A stretch of DNA of 64,000 nucleotides, taken from NCBI GenBank assembly GCA_946902985.2, contig OX336389.2:145503099-145567098 (forward strand), in the 5' to 3' direction. This DNA comes from Meconema thalassinum (Eukaryota; Arthropoda; Insecta; Orthoptera; Tettigoniidae). The notes below the pieces were generated by a model. That model made no database searches, was not told where the DNA came from, and saw nothing but the letters and a program-made list of their open reading frames with translations. The position numbers were made by a program, and so were the translations under genes. This document shows positions 44,690 through 56,954 of the stretch, piece after piece (position 1 is the stretch's first letter; each line of letters starts with the position of its first letter).

Positions 44690-47665
44690 ACCGATCCAGT
44701 CAGGGTCAATTACCGGCCCCGGATGACAGGAGATCGGAAGGAACTCGGAGAGTCAGTATGACGTCATGGCATGACGCGGCGAGAGCAGGGGAATGCTCCA
44801 GAAGGTTCCAACCCCTCCCACTTTCTTTTTCTCGAAGAAGGACGCGGTTCCGGAATGTTCAGTATGTGAGTCAGCAGTATGTGAGTCAGTAGTGCGTGGA
44901 CGAGAATGTCATACAGCGGAGCACGGAAGATTAGCCCATGTCATGTAGACAGTGATTTTACATCGGGAACTTGAATGGTTTTCGTGAGTGACCAGCAGGC
45001 CATGAAGCCTGAAACTAGCGTGCATGTATTGCCAGTGAGTTTTTTTTTATTTTACAGTGAAGTATGTCAGTTTGTTGGTCGAACAGTGTGAATTTCAAGA
45101 CGATTTCGGACTCGCTAGTATGTGAGGAAACAGTTAGAACTGATAAAGGAAGTCCGTTTATGCCGACAATTTATGTTCATTAAAGATTGATACCAGGAGG
45201 TGTTTAAAATTACGAGTATCAGGGGAAGAACTATATAGCGATAGTCGAGGCGAAGCATTATCGCGAGGCCCTAAATGGTAACAGATATCCATTCGGAAAT
45301 AGCATAGCAGTACGGCATTTTAAGAAACGCAATGAGAACGCAGTAAGGGAGGCCACATCTATTTTAAGCTTGTGTTGGAAGACTGTAGGCCACCAGCAAC
45401 TTCATATGTCGGTCAAGGCCAGCTCGAAATAGCTCCTCGTGGAAGGAAGTGTCACTGGGTTAAGGAAAGTGAAAACATATAACTCAAGTGAACCAGGAAC
45501 TAGACGCTATAGTGTGCGAGCGTGAATGTGCTCTGATATAGTGAGATGTAATATTGTCACTCGGCAGCATGAACTTAATAACCATGGACTCATATATTCT
45601 GGGCATCAACATGCATATTAACACGCGAATTATGCTGCACTGAACTTCTAAAGGGGCCATAATGGGATGAACGGTCGCAACGAGATGGACGAGTGGACCC
45701 TGGTTGGGACGTCGGGAGACGCCGCTGATGAAGGTGACCGGGGACAACCTGTGGGCAGACATGGGCGTCGCCAGGAGATCGAGAGGTGCCATGGGCGATT
45801 ACCTCTACCAGTACGCCGGGAGACCACATCGCGGGGACGCTGGAGGGACGCCGCCGCCCTGATGCCGCAGACGATGACGACGCCGACGCCATGGATTTCC
45901 GAGGACGCCGGATATAAAGTAAGACGTTTCCTTTCCATCCTTGTTCATCAGAAAGAAGAGAACTTCTACCTCGGATAGCCATGCCATGAGATAACCTGAG
46001 ATTGTGTAACTTAACGCCCTTTATAATCATTTATTCCAGGTTGAATAAGAGCATCATTTTTTTTCATAGGGTCGTGCAGATGTTTTTTGTCTTTCTTTTC
46101 GGGTCATTTGACCTACATAAATTTACAGCATCAATGGTAGGAGTAAGACATGTATTTATTCTCTGAGACATAATAATAATAATAATAATTTGAAATTGAG
46201 GAACGAGAATAGGAGATGCCCATTTTTGCTGGGAGATTCTAGCATGACGATTTCAGAGGTCATTATTCGAATTTTATTCTGAATGGTTTGTCGCGGATTG
46301 CATAGTTTTTTATTGCAAATGAATATGGTTGGAGATTGTCGAATAAGGTTCCTTGGGTAGGATGCCATATTATCATACGACCTCGTGGTCCCGATAAAGT
46401 TGATACGCTCTGTTAGTGTGGGTTCTTGAGACATGCTAATAATGCATGATTTATTTTGTAATGACGTTGTGTAAAGTTTATGTGATAATTATGTGGTGAT
46501 TAGATATGGTATTATTCCGTCAAAATGTGACGAGATTATTCACGGGGCGACGGATGCCCGTTGAATTGTATTTGTAAGGACAGGGTCCTCTTGACGAACG
46601 TGCCACGTTCATTGATGAGTGGTATTGAATAGCGCAGGGGTGTAATTGATGGTGCGCTCGACAGTCAGGTTGTTTGGATCTTCACACAGAGTGTTCGGCG
46701 GAAGGGTTACGATTAAATGTTTGTTGTGAATATGAAATACGCTAGGGCGCCTTATTGCGAGGTTCTTAACCTTTCATAAACATTTGACAATGCTATAATT
46801 TAATTACAAGGACAAATATGACCGTGTGGATCAAGGTTGTTGGAAAGGCGAAGATAAATTAATAATAATAATAAGAATTAGTAGTGTAAATATGTAAGCA
46901 CAATCTGGGTGTGTTAATAATTTATGATAGGTTATAATTAATTGTTGAAATGTCATATTATGTGAAGCTGAGTCGATGTTTGAGTGCTATTTGATGTAAC
47001 ATGATGCTCTTTAATTATTAATTTGCAGTTCGATGGAGGAGATCCGTCCATTACTGTATAAGGGTAGACAGTTGTAATTTACATACTGTAGATATTCGAT
47101 ATTTTCTTAGAGTTTTTTTTTTGCCGCAGGTGAACTTTGTGTTAAGTGGCTAGTGATGTTTACATGCGTGTGCACCGATAAATTATGGTTAATTTAGCTT
47201 TTTGAAAGGCGATCTCCTTGTCGGAACTTTAAGAGAGGACACCCACGAGTTTGAATAAGTATTTTTTTTTTGTTTGTTTAGGGACTATGAACTTTATTTT
47301 TTTTTTCGGACTTTGTCCCACCATAACATTATACTCGTGCGTGATAGGCAGGTTGCATATTTATTTATCCTTTGGCCAATAAAGGAGCAGATGTGATTTT
47401 ACGAGGGCTTTTACTTTCTTTTCTGTTTGTCAATTCAAGTTAGGGTTTTGCTCGTGAATCCTGGTTCAGTCTATTTACCATCCCAACCCGTAAACGACCC
47501 GAGACCCTTTGTCTCTAGCTCGCTGGAGCTTTTCTTTTAGTCTTGTCTGTATGAACCAAGATTCATGCCCTAATTTTTTTTTGTACCCACTCCCTTGGCT
47601 GTTTCTTCTGATGGGGCCGGGATGCTAGCCGGGTGATCGCCTGTCCCATTGGAGAAGCGGGCACA
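44690..47665 (+). repeat. Left LTR of element 3 (left boundary approximate)
   Basis: The end is set by GGGCACA at 47659-47665, matching the GGGTACA end of the element 1 LTR, then 11 G, AAG and the primer-binding site. The start near 44690 is a guess (TGTGACCGATCC). Contains TGACGTCATGGCATGACG near 44759 (CRE-like), a GC-rich patch at 45650-45900 and AATAAA at 47378-47383. Open frames on both strands of the GC-rich patch are composition effects. Confidence 0.5.
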
Positions 47666-47679
47666 GGGGGGGGGGGAAG

Positions 47680-47686
47680 TGGCGCC
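47680..47686 (+). promoter_or_regulatory. Primer-binding site of element 3
   Basis: TGGCGCC, 14 bases after the proposed LTR end, the same motif as in element 1 (16793). The run of 11 G between LTR and site is longer than the usual spacer. Confidence 0.7.
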
Positions 47687-47972
47687 GCCAACGTGTTGGG
47701 CTCGACGACGATGGGGTGTTTCGTTTCCGTCATGGGCATGTTTTTTGTACTCAATCATTTTTTGTGGTGATGGGAGTATACTGTGTGGTCAGATTCGTGC
47801 CTTTGATGGGAGCGCGATACTTGCCATGTGTAATTCTTGTGTAAAATTAACCTCGTATCACACTGAGTCTTTAGTGAACCATTTGACAGGGTTGGTACAC
47901 GATCTCAGGTTATGGCTATACTCGACGACCTACATTCCCATGTAGGCCCCTATATTGAAGTTGTATTGTAAG

Positions 47973-50102
47973 ATGTCACAAGTAGTAACCGCAGAAAATA
48001 TTGCTGATATACTAAAACAAATCCAAGTTGGATTAACTGGTCTAACCACTGAAATGAATAATGTTAAGGATAGTGTTGGGTCAATTAAAACAAACATGAA
48101 GAGCGATATGGATCGCTTATGGACGGCACAAGAGGGTGTCGGCATTCAGGTAGCAGAGGTACAGAGGACACAAGAGGGTGCCGGTATTCAGGTAGCAGAG
48201 GTACAGAGGACACAAGAGGGTGTCGGTATTCAGGTAGCAGAGGTACAGAGGACACAAGAGGGTGTCGGCACTCAAATAGCAGGAATAAAAAAAGATGTTA
48301 GTGATAAAGTTGATGGTCTCAGAACCGACTTATTAGAAGTCATGGGATCTAATCTTAAGAGTTTAGAATCTCATTTGCAGAAAAACATTGATGCTGTAGA
48401 ACGTAATCTTAGACTATCAGGAAAGGCTATAGATAATAAGATTAATCTACTCGATAAAAAGGTAGAAACTACATTCCAAGTGCTCACCGCGGAGCTCAAA
48501 GATTCTATGGCACGGCAAATCAGGGATACTCAGAGTTCGCTTCGGGGGAATATTGAAGGACTTGAGGAGAAGTTGAACAGTAATATTAAAGGCATGGGAC
48601 AAGATTTGACGGCAAAAATTGAGCAAATTGGTCAGTCTAGCGAGGAAACCCTGGATAAGTTGAAACAGGACGTGTCAGGTTGGAAAGAAGAGGTTGCGAA
48701 GGACGTGAAAATCATGCAGATACAGGTTGAATCATTCCAGGACACGTATGACAGGAAAATCACTGATTCACAAACGACATTACTCGAACATGTGAGAGAA
48801 TCTATCCACACTTCCATTGTTGAGTTGGAGGAGAAGATCATTATTCAACAGGGAAGGCAACTCACTCGATTAGGCAACTTAGAGGCGGAAATGACGCAGA
48901 TAAAAGACAAATCGGAGTCAGGAAGGGTTAGATGGTCCGAAATTGAAAACACGCCACATTTTAACGGGACGGAAAGTGAAAACGCCTCATCTTCTAGAAA
49001 GGCGGGTGAGGTAGTTGCAACGCCGAGAATACGGAGTACAAATCCCGCGGGACACCTAAATATCATTAGAAGTATAGACCACCAACCGAGGAAATTCTCG
49101 GGGAACAATGGGACTAATAACGTCACACCTATCGAATTTATGAGGGAGGTCCGTGAATACATGGCGGAGAATAAGATACCACGTGAGAGGGAACTAAGAG
49201 TTATTGAGAGGTCCCTGGAATCGACGGCATTAACTTGGTTTCGCGCATTTCGATACACGTTCACGAGCACGGATGAGTTCGAACGATTATTAATCAAACG
49301 TTTTTGGAGCCCTGAAGAACAATTGAACATACGGGCGGAACTATACGCTAAACGGTACGCGACGTCCAATACGACTACGTACGCGGGGTACTTCGCATCG
49401 CAACTCGCCAGGCAGCAGTATTTGACTCCACCAGTGCCGGAGGACGAATTGGTCCAAGCCATTATACGACAGTTACCTGTAGAGGTCCAGAAGAGTGTAA
49501 TAGCGTCAGGAGCCGAGACTTTAGAGGGATGTGAAGAGATTCTTCGAAAACTTGACCACACTAGCGCACAGTTACAGGCGAGGTCCGGACGACAGGAAAA
49601 TAGAGATGTGAACACGGTCGTGATTGACAAAATTGCGCAGACGGAAGAGCGAACGCCGCGGGAGACGGACAGGCCAAGAGACACGGGGTAATATCGGAGC
49701 CGAGATAGGAGCTACGGTGGAACAGACGAGCGACCCAGATGGAGGAATAAACCGTATGAAGAACGTAGGAGATCCCGATTCAACAATACGAAGGGACGAT
49801 ATGGTGAATATCAGCGAAGGCAGTCAAATCAATATTATCAGAGACAGAATGCCTATAGGGATTCTCGTTCGCAGGGGTCGCGGCCGAGCTATACGGAAAG
49901 ACATCGAGAGAGCCAGGAATATTTACAACAATTACGGAGTAATCCATCCGCACCACCGGGGGAAGCTGACCGACCACCTGACACAAGTCGGTCAGATCAA
50001 CAAAAAAAACTTCAAATTAAGAAATTCCTCAAACCTTGGTCCTCCCGAACTGATAGAAATTCAAGAGATATTTCAGGCTACCGACGAAGACTTGATTCAT
50101 GA
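47973..50102 (+). pseudogene. gag: Gag of element 3 (one in-frame stop before the basic tail)
   Basis: ATG at 47973 (MSQVVTAENIADILKQIQVG). The frame is open for 572 codons to a TAA at 49689-49691, and the same phase stays open to a TGA at 50100-50102. N-terminal half: coiled coil, including three and a half copies of a 14-residue repeat (QEGVGIQVAEVQRT). Capsid-like part (about 49080-49560): RKFSGNNGTNNVTPIEFM, IPRERELRVIERSLE, LTWFRAFRYTFTS, LLIKRFWSPEEQ and ILRKLDHTSA. After the TAA the tail is Arg/Tyr/Gln-rich (RRSRFNNTKGRYGEYQRRQ, SYTERHRESQEYLQQLRS) and aligns with the element 1 tail, so the stop is probably a mutation or a read-through site. No CCHC knuckle. Confidence 0.8.
48129..48285 (+). 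repeat. 42-bp in-frame tandem repeat in element 3 gag
   Basis: Units at 48129-48170, 48171-48212 and 48213-48254, with a partial fourth to about 48285. Each encodes QEGVGIQVAEVQRT with few changes. Being a multiple of three it keeps the coiled-coil frame open. Confidence 0.95.
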
Positions 50103-52702
50103 GGAAGACGTTATCTGCCGCGGGAAAGTGTATTCTTTGCCTATCATAACAGTAGAGGTGCTCGGTAAACAAATAAAAACCATGGTTGACACCGGAGCGA
50201 TGATTAGTGTGGTGTCTCAGTCATGTTTGGACGAGATAATGGAGGCAGGACCCGTACATACTCTACCTGTAGCGAATGTAAAGGTTAGAGGTGTAATTCC
50301 CGATCGTTCAGTGAGATGCAAGCTGCAGGCCCTGTTGACGATCAAGATTGCGGGGAGGTTTTATGAGCACGTGTTCGTGGCCATCTCCAACATCAATTTT
50401 CAATTAATTCTGGGTGTTGACTTCATTTCGGAGTACGGCTGGATTATAAATATGCAAGAGGGTGTTATGTATGTCGGAAACGAATCGCCGAGCAGAGGAT
50501 CGAAAGGTTATATCAATGCCAGCTCGAGCACGCCCTTTTTGGAGAACACACTTGAGAATATCGTGGAACGTGAGGAAGAGACGATCACCCACATGCCCGT
50601 TGGTATAAAGGAAATTTTGGATCCAACCGTCCAGAAACAGTTTGATGACCTAATACAGGAGTTTCAGGATGTATTTAGCGACAAACCTGGAGTTATCAAG
50701 AACTTTCAGTACGATATCAAGTTGAGTGATGACTCACCATACAGGAAACACATATATCCAGTCCCAGAGAAATGGAAGGAGGAGGTAAAGGCCATGATAA
50801 ACGCCATGGAGAAGGATGGTATAATAAAGAAGGCTCCGACTTCTTTCCTAAACCCTTTAGCGGTTGTAAGGAAGCCAAATGGTCGCCTAAGGATTTGTCT
50901 AGATGCACGTGGAATAAATGCACGCATTTTGCCAGAATATGACCGCCCACCGCAAATTAGAGAGCTGCTGAGGCGCTTTAAAGGAAAGAAATATTTCTCA
51001 ACCGTAGATCTCACAAATTCCTATTATCATGTCGAATTAACTGAGTACAGCAAGCAATACACTGGCTTCCTGCATGAGCAGAAGACCCACGTCTTTAACC
51101 GCCTTCCCTTCGGTTTGAAAAACAATGGCCCTGTGCTGATTCGAGCGCTGGACAGCAACTTGAGCGAAGAGGTCAAGAAACACGTACTATGTTATGTGGA
51201 CGATTTGATCTTGGCATCCACGTCAGTAGAGGAGCACCTGAAACACTTGAGATTGTTGTTTGAGAACTTGCTTACGGCCGGATTCAAGGCAAACCTGGAG
51301 AAATGCAATTTCTTTCATCGAGAAATTCGATTTTTGGGACATCTCATTGACGAACATGGATATCGGTCGAACCCGGAGAAAATTGAAGCGATAGCTGAGT
51401 TTCCCAGACCAGAAAGGGTGAAAAAAGTGAGGCAGTTCCTGGGAATTACTTTATTCTTTTCTAGTCATTGTCCCCGTTACACGGATGTAGTTGCCCCTCT
51501 ACAGAGCATGCTCAGGAAAAACAATCGGTGGAAGTGGGATCAGGCGTGTGAAGAGGCCTTCACGGAAGCTAAACACATGCTCCTTAACAACGTTAAACTG
51601 GAGTACCCAGACTTCTCCAAAACATTTTATATTGACACCGATGCTTCAAAGGTAGGAGTGAGCGCTGTGTTGTACCAGTTGGATGACGAGAAGAAACAAC
51701 ATTATCTGGCATTTACCAGTAGGAAATTGCGACAGCCTGAGCTTAATTACTTTGCCACGGAATTGGAGGCGCTTGCTATAATTTATGCTCTAAAGATGTG
51801 GAAGAAGATTCTTCTAGGGCATAAGGTCGTGATTGTGACGGACCATCGCGCGTTACAGTTTATGTTAAAGTCTGACATTTCAAGCGAAAGAGTCACGCGC
51901 TGGACCCTGTTCCTGCAGCAATTCGATGCAGAAGTTATTCATATGCCCGGAAAGCAAAACTTTCTAGCGGATGTTTTGAGCAGAAACCCACGTGAGGAGG
52001 CTGTTTTGCACCAGGTAGAGCTAATACCGGACGATCAGGAAACGGTGGAACGTTTGAAACGCCTGAGCCAGGCGCAACGGCGATATACTCCGTTAAGACG
52101 GATATACCGGTATTTGAAGAATCGCATGGGTGCAGATGATCCTGATTATGCTGGAACGGCGAAGATTGCTCACTTTTATCACATTGTTGGTGACGTGATT
52201 CACAAGTTTGTCGATAAAGACCACACAAGGCTACGTATTGTAATACCGCCGAAGTTGATTTCAGCAGTGGTTTGGTTGGCTCACCGATCTATTGGGCACG
52301 GAGGATGTGATAAAACCTTACATGCCATAAGAGAAACATTTACCTGGGAGTATATGGGAAAAACCGTACGAGCGGTAATCAGGACATGCGACATCTGTCA
52401 GAGATGCAAATTCCCATCGGACGTATCTAAGGAGAAGCCTAGGGCTATTATACCGACTCGTCCGAATGAATTAATGGCTACGGATCTGTATGGCCCCCTT
52501 CCGAGGTCCACCAGGGGTAACCAATACATCTTGGTGACGATGGATGTGTTTACCAAATTAGTCATGTTGCACCCTATCCAGAAGGCAACGTCCCGATACG
52601 TGATTCGCAGGATTGAAACCGGCGTGATTCCAACTGCAGGGAAGCCAGAGTTCCTTCTGAGCGATCACGGAACGCAGTTCACGAGCGCCGAATTTCAAGA
52701 AG
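49624..52702 (+). pseudogene. pol: Pol of element 3: protease, RT, RNase H, partial integrase
   Basis: Open over more than 1000 codons, +1 relative to gag and overlapping the gag tail; meaningful protein starts after about 50040. Protease: TMVDTGAMISVV with DTG at 50188-50196. RT (about 50755-51370): YPVPEKWKEEVKAMI, LRICLDARGINARI, KKYFSTVDLTNSYYHVEL, RLPFGLKN and catalytic YVDD at 51193-51204. RNase H: YIDTDASKVGVSAVL, ELEALAIIYALK and VIVTDHRALQF. Integrase zinc domain: HRSIGHGGCDKTLH and CDICQRC; core: ATDLYGPLPRS and LLSDHGTQFTSAEF, i.e. the two Asp; the sequence stops before the catalytic Glu. Gypsy group. After FQEA, unrelated DNA adds a few residues and a stop at 52758. Confidence 0.9.
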
Positions 52703-52780
52703 CGGGCACACTATATACTAATAATTACTATAAATTAATTACTTTAATACATGTTTAATTATCTATTTCTTATAAATTTA

Positions 52781-55358
52781 CTAGCAGAAGTACCCATTCT
52801 TCGAACGGTCTTCGGTATTAATAACCAGATGTTATCAACTGAGCTACTGTTGCAATGGTTAGGGGCTTGGAACCTCTTTGTTGGCAAAGAAAAATGATTA
52901 GTTAAAATGTGCTCTTAAACTAAATTTACCTAACGTGTTCTTCCTGGCGTGAAAATAAAATTGAAAACCTCGTAGACGAATCGCAATACACGTCACATAC
53001 GAACTGACCCTAACCGTTGTGTCAAGTGCCCAACTACAGGAAGACCCCTTTTATAAATTATAAAGGCTTGTGGTGCATGAAAATTCAGTTTTTTTAGCCT
53101 CCAATTGTCCAAATTCTTAAATCAGCAAAAAACAGTCTACTATTTCAAATCAGGAATTTTTGAAAATAATGTTGCTGTTTGGAGATATAATAGACTTTCT
53201 GTACGACATATCGCACGTGTAAGTCGTGTGAAAAAAAATCTAGGGTACTCCTTGAACCCCTTAAGCGCATTGATGAATTTTACAGTTTTAGTTGGTTCCA
53301 TGATAACCTTATAGCCATTTGCAACCTATCACAGAAATGTAATTAATGGAGTGGCATTACTAATTCCAGAAATAGATGGAAATTTGGATGTCACCTCTTG
53401 AGATACTGTTGTCATGGTTAGTGGCTTGCATTCCTTCTTTAGTTTATTAAATGAAATTAGTTTTCTGGGAATATCTAAGAAACTGTTGGGTTTAGAGTCT
53501 TAAAATATAGTTTTCGGGGACCCTTTACGGCTCTTGAGGGGCCCCGAATTTTGTTTCTGACCCCAAGGGTTTGAAAATGAGCTTTGTCTCTTCGTTGTAC
53601 GCCATAATAATGATAATAATTAAAAGAATAATAATGAAATGAAAATCCACAGCCTGTTTCCAGTCTCTGACCGGGTCAGGAATGGATTGAATAAAGCCCC
53701 CATCTAGCGGCGAGGATATGAACTGTGCCGGCTACCGAGGCCTGACGCACTCCTCTGGGGCAATGATTAAATGAATGACAGATGAAATGAAGTGATAGTG
53801 GAGAGTGTTGCTGGAATGAAATTTTGACAGGGAAAACCGGAGTACCCGGAGAAAAACCTGTCTGCCTCCGTTTTGTCCAGCACAGATCTCACATGGAGTG
53901 ACCGGGATTTGAACCACGGACCCAGCGGTGAGAGGCTGGCGTGCTGCCACCTAAGCCACGGAGGCTCTAAAAAAAAGAATAATAATAATATAACAATATA
54001 GGGATATGGATATAATAGACCTTCCGGACCATACCCGCACGTGTAAATCGCGTTAAAAAATTCTAGATTGCCTCTTGACCCCTTAAGCGCATTATATATA
54101 TTGATGAATATTTCATCTTAATTTGGATCCGTTATAACCCTATTGCCGTTTGCAAACCTTCACAGTGATGTAATAAATGGAATTGCATTGCGTCTTACAG
54201 AAATAGATGGACCTCTGAGATTCTGTTGCCATTGTTACCGGCATGCATTCCCTAATTAATTTATTAAGTGAAATTAGTTTTTTGGGAATATCTCAATAAC
54301 TGGTGGTTTTAGGGCCTTAAAATGTGGTTTTCGGGGTCCTTTTAGGGCCCCCGAGTTTCGTTTCTCACATTGAGGGGCTGAAAATGAGCTTTGTCTCACG
54401 CTTATTTCCGCATGTATTTTAAGGGGGTAGGCCCCCTGTTATGAGAGGTACGGAGAAGAGTTACATCAATGATTAGTGTCGTGCCTCTGATGGATATCTG
54501 TATCAAATTTTACGTTAATCCACCCAGCCGTTCTCGAGTTATAAGGACACAAAAAAATGTCCACAGACAAGCAGACAGACAGACAAAAATATATTGTTGC
54601 GTGCATCCGCAAATATGTCAAATTTCCGTAGAAATGCAGAAAAATCAGACAAACATTCATTTTTATATAATAGAGAAGGGATATAATAGACCTTCAGTAC
54701 CACACCCGCACGTGTAAATCGCGTGAAAAAATTCAAGAGGACCCCTTGCCCCTTAAGCGCATTGTATGTATTAATGATTATTTCAGCTTAATTTGGATCC
54801 GTTATAACCTTATAGCCGTTTGCAAACCTTCACAGTAATGTAATAAATGGAATTGCATTGCGTCTTACAGAAATACTGTAGATGGACCTCTGAGATTCAG
54901 TTGCCATGGTTACCGGCACGCATTCTTTCATTAATTTATTAAGTGAAATTAGTTTTCTGGGAATATCTCAAAAACTGTTGGTTTTAGGGCCTTAAAATGT
55001 CGTTTCTCACATTGAAGGGCTGAAAATGAGCTTTGTTTCACCCTTCTACGCCTATTTCAGCATGTATTTTAAGGGGGTAGGGCCCCTTTCATGAGAGTTA
55101 CGGAGAAGAGTTACATCAATGATTAGTGTGGTGCCTCTGATGGATATCTGTATCAAATTTTACGTTGATCCATCCAGCCGTTCTCAAGTTATAAGGACTC
55201 GAAGAAGTTGTCCACAGACACACAGACAAACAGACAGAAAGACAAAAAAATATTTTTGCGCGCATCCGTCATAAAACAGCCTGAAACGCGCAAATATCGC
55301 AAATTTCCGTAGAAATTCAGAAAAAACAGACAAACTTTCATTTTTATATATAGAGAGA
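52781..55358 (-). mobile_element. Minus-strand Helitron-like non-autonomous units in tandem
   Basis: Read on the minus strand, the array starts TCTCTATATATAAAAATGAA (about 55358) and ends with a hairpin CCGTTC-GAA-GAATGG, nine bases, CTAG and T (52808-52780). Helitrons start with TC, end with hairpin plus CTRR and sit between A and T, so both ends fit. Units of about 680 bp repeat: 55358-54680, 54680-53990, and a third interrupted by a SINE at 53603-53967. Shared words: CCCCTTAAGCGCATT, GGATCCGTTATAACC and CCAGCCGTTCTCGAGTTAT with CAGACAGACAGAC. No Rep/helicase protein is encoded. Confidence 0.6.
53603..53967 (-). mobile_element. SINE, family 1 (minus strand)
   Basis: On the minus strand: CCTCCGTGGCTTAGGTGG (A box region), GTGGTTCAAATCCCGG (B box region), TCACTCCATGTGAGATCTGT, CCTCGCCGCTAGATGGGGGC and an AT/ATT-rich tail (53603-53640). 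Same family as 41154-41552. It interrupts the first Helitron-like unit. Confidence 0.85.
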
Positions 55359-55942
55359 TTTATTAGTTTATATTTATATTATTAATTTATTTTTGGTGTC
55401 TATTTAATTATTATTTATTTATTTCTCTCCGAATTTGTGCTCAAATCATATGCCTTGTAATCTCCTAACATGGTACATCACTGAGCCTCCCTATTTCATA
55501 AGAGGAGTAAGGTTCATGGGCGTGGCCGAAGCAACACCAAACACTTGCATTTCAAGTGCTTTATTCTCTTTTGCTATATGCCATATTCCATTCGTTTTCG
55601 AACACGTTTGGCAAATCTTTGTACCAGGGAAGATTATACTACGGCTAGGAAATATAAGGTAAAGAAAACCATTTGCCTCAAAAAAAACATTTAATAACGT
55701 TGGAAATTACAATCGAAGTGCGCATGCTTCAGACGACGATCAATATGTGCCTCGTATACGTCATGAACCTCTGTGGTACTTCTGCTATCCTAGTAAGTCA
55801 GGCTGCTCTTTGGTGCCAAGAAGGAAAGGGAGGGCACTTTGTTATAGTTTCATTCAAACTCTATACTGCAAAATGAGCATATTATTATAATTATTATACA
55901 TTGATTATGAAATACCGACCAGTTAGTTGGTCTCTGGAGAGA
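55359..55942. other. No feature seen
   Basis: AT-rich start (ATTTATTATT words), then ordinary sequence. Short open frames here show no domain or start context. Confidence 0.5.
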
Positions 55943-56185
55943 GGTGATAATAATAATAATAATAAGATTGGTTTTACGTCCCTTTTAACTGTAGCTGCTT
56001 TTAGAGACGCCGGGGTGCCTGAATTTTGCCAGGAGCGGGTCGTTAACGTGACAGTAAATCTACGAAAACGACTTCCTGGCATTTGCGCACCCTCAAATGC
56101 CAGCTGACTGCGCCAGGATTTGATCCTGAAACTTTGGCCACAGCAAGCGTGAACGTTAGCGCTGAGCCAGGCAACCATTCGTGGA
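55943..56185 (-). mobile_element. tRNA-derived SINE (minus strand, ATA/ATT tail)
   Basis: On the minus strand the head has TGCCTGGCTCAGCGCTAACG (A box region) and AGGATCAAATCCTGG (B box region near 56115). The body has GTAGATTTACTGTCACG and AAAGGGACGTAAAACCAATC, then a trinucleotide tail at 55943-55966. I recognise the pattern, feature by feature, as a common SINE type of orthopteroid insects; not verified by a search. Confidence 0.7.
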
Positions 56186-56954
56186 GGAGACAAGTAAGTT
56201 CGATTTGTTTCGTTGACGTCCATCTTCGATGCCAACCTCGTTACTTCAGTTAATGAAGTATGATGTGAAACAAGATGAAAGATATTGGGCAAGGATTACT
56301 ATCGAAATACTCGTAGCCCAAATAGAGGGTAATGTCCCTGCATTTGCTTGGAGTAGAAAAAGAAAACACCCGGAAGTCCAGACGAAATAATGCCGACAAT
56401 GCGGATCAAACTCCATAATTTCACAAGTGTGCGATACAGTCCGCCTCAGGACCTTGTGCGTTAACGCACTCAGGTAATTGATCGGTGATTGATGATAGTA
56501 TTATTATTATTATTAATAATAACGCAATGCAATAGGTAATGCAAATTCAGGAACATATGAGCGTTCCAGACAGAGGAAGGAGTTAATAGGTGAAATCATT
56601 GCTGCACGACTACATTTTACTTATGGGCTGGCCAACTATATACCGCAGTTTCATTGTTTAACACCACTTCAAGGGCTAAGTGCCTCATTATTTTTTGGGG
56701 GAAGGGGTGGGGGGGGGGGTAGGGGGGGAACTGCTATTATGGGTATTTATTTTACAGGTGCTTGGGTGGCATGTTTTCGCTGCGTGTGTAAACTTCACTA
56801 TGTAGCAATGCTGTTCTCTTACATACTTTTGTTTCTAGCCGATTTCGCGTCCAGCCACGTGTGGATATCGTCGCTGAAATTGCAATACCGCGTATCTGAC
56901 ACTGCCTAACAAGCAACTGCTGCCCAGCCCTGTTGTCCCACTGAATGTGGAGTA
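56186..56954. other. No gene; G-rich tract
   Basis: No supported reading frame. An ATT microsatellite lies near 56502-56522 and a dense G tract at 56697-56728. Confidence 0.5.
56697..56728 (+). repeat. G-tract with four runs (G5, G4, G11, G7)
   Basis: Runs at 56697-56701, 56704-56707, 56709-56719 and 56722-56728, separated by one or two bases: a textbook intramolecular G-quadruplex candidate. Confidence 0.8.

Larger units (their letters stand above)
44690..52702 (+). mobile_element. Element 3: gag-pol LTR retrotransposon, 3' truncated
   Basis: Autonomous-type relative of element 1. It has a long left LTR (start approximate), a TGGCGCC primer-binding site at 47680, gag at 47973 and pol in the +1 frame with protease, RT, RNase H and most of integrase. 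The sequence breaks off inside the integrase core at about 52702, directly before an AT-rich stretch and a Helitron-like array. No right LTR is in the window, so the left boundary (about 44690) is inferred from a change in composition. Confidence 0.75.

Noticed and set aside
45590..46030. Several overlapping frames on both strands in the element 3 LTR
   Set aside because: All share one GC-rich patch, where stops are rare; none has a recognisable domain.
48845..49684. Minus-strand frame of 279 codons
   Set aside because: Antisense of a well-supported gag with capsid motifs.
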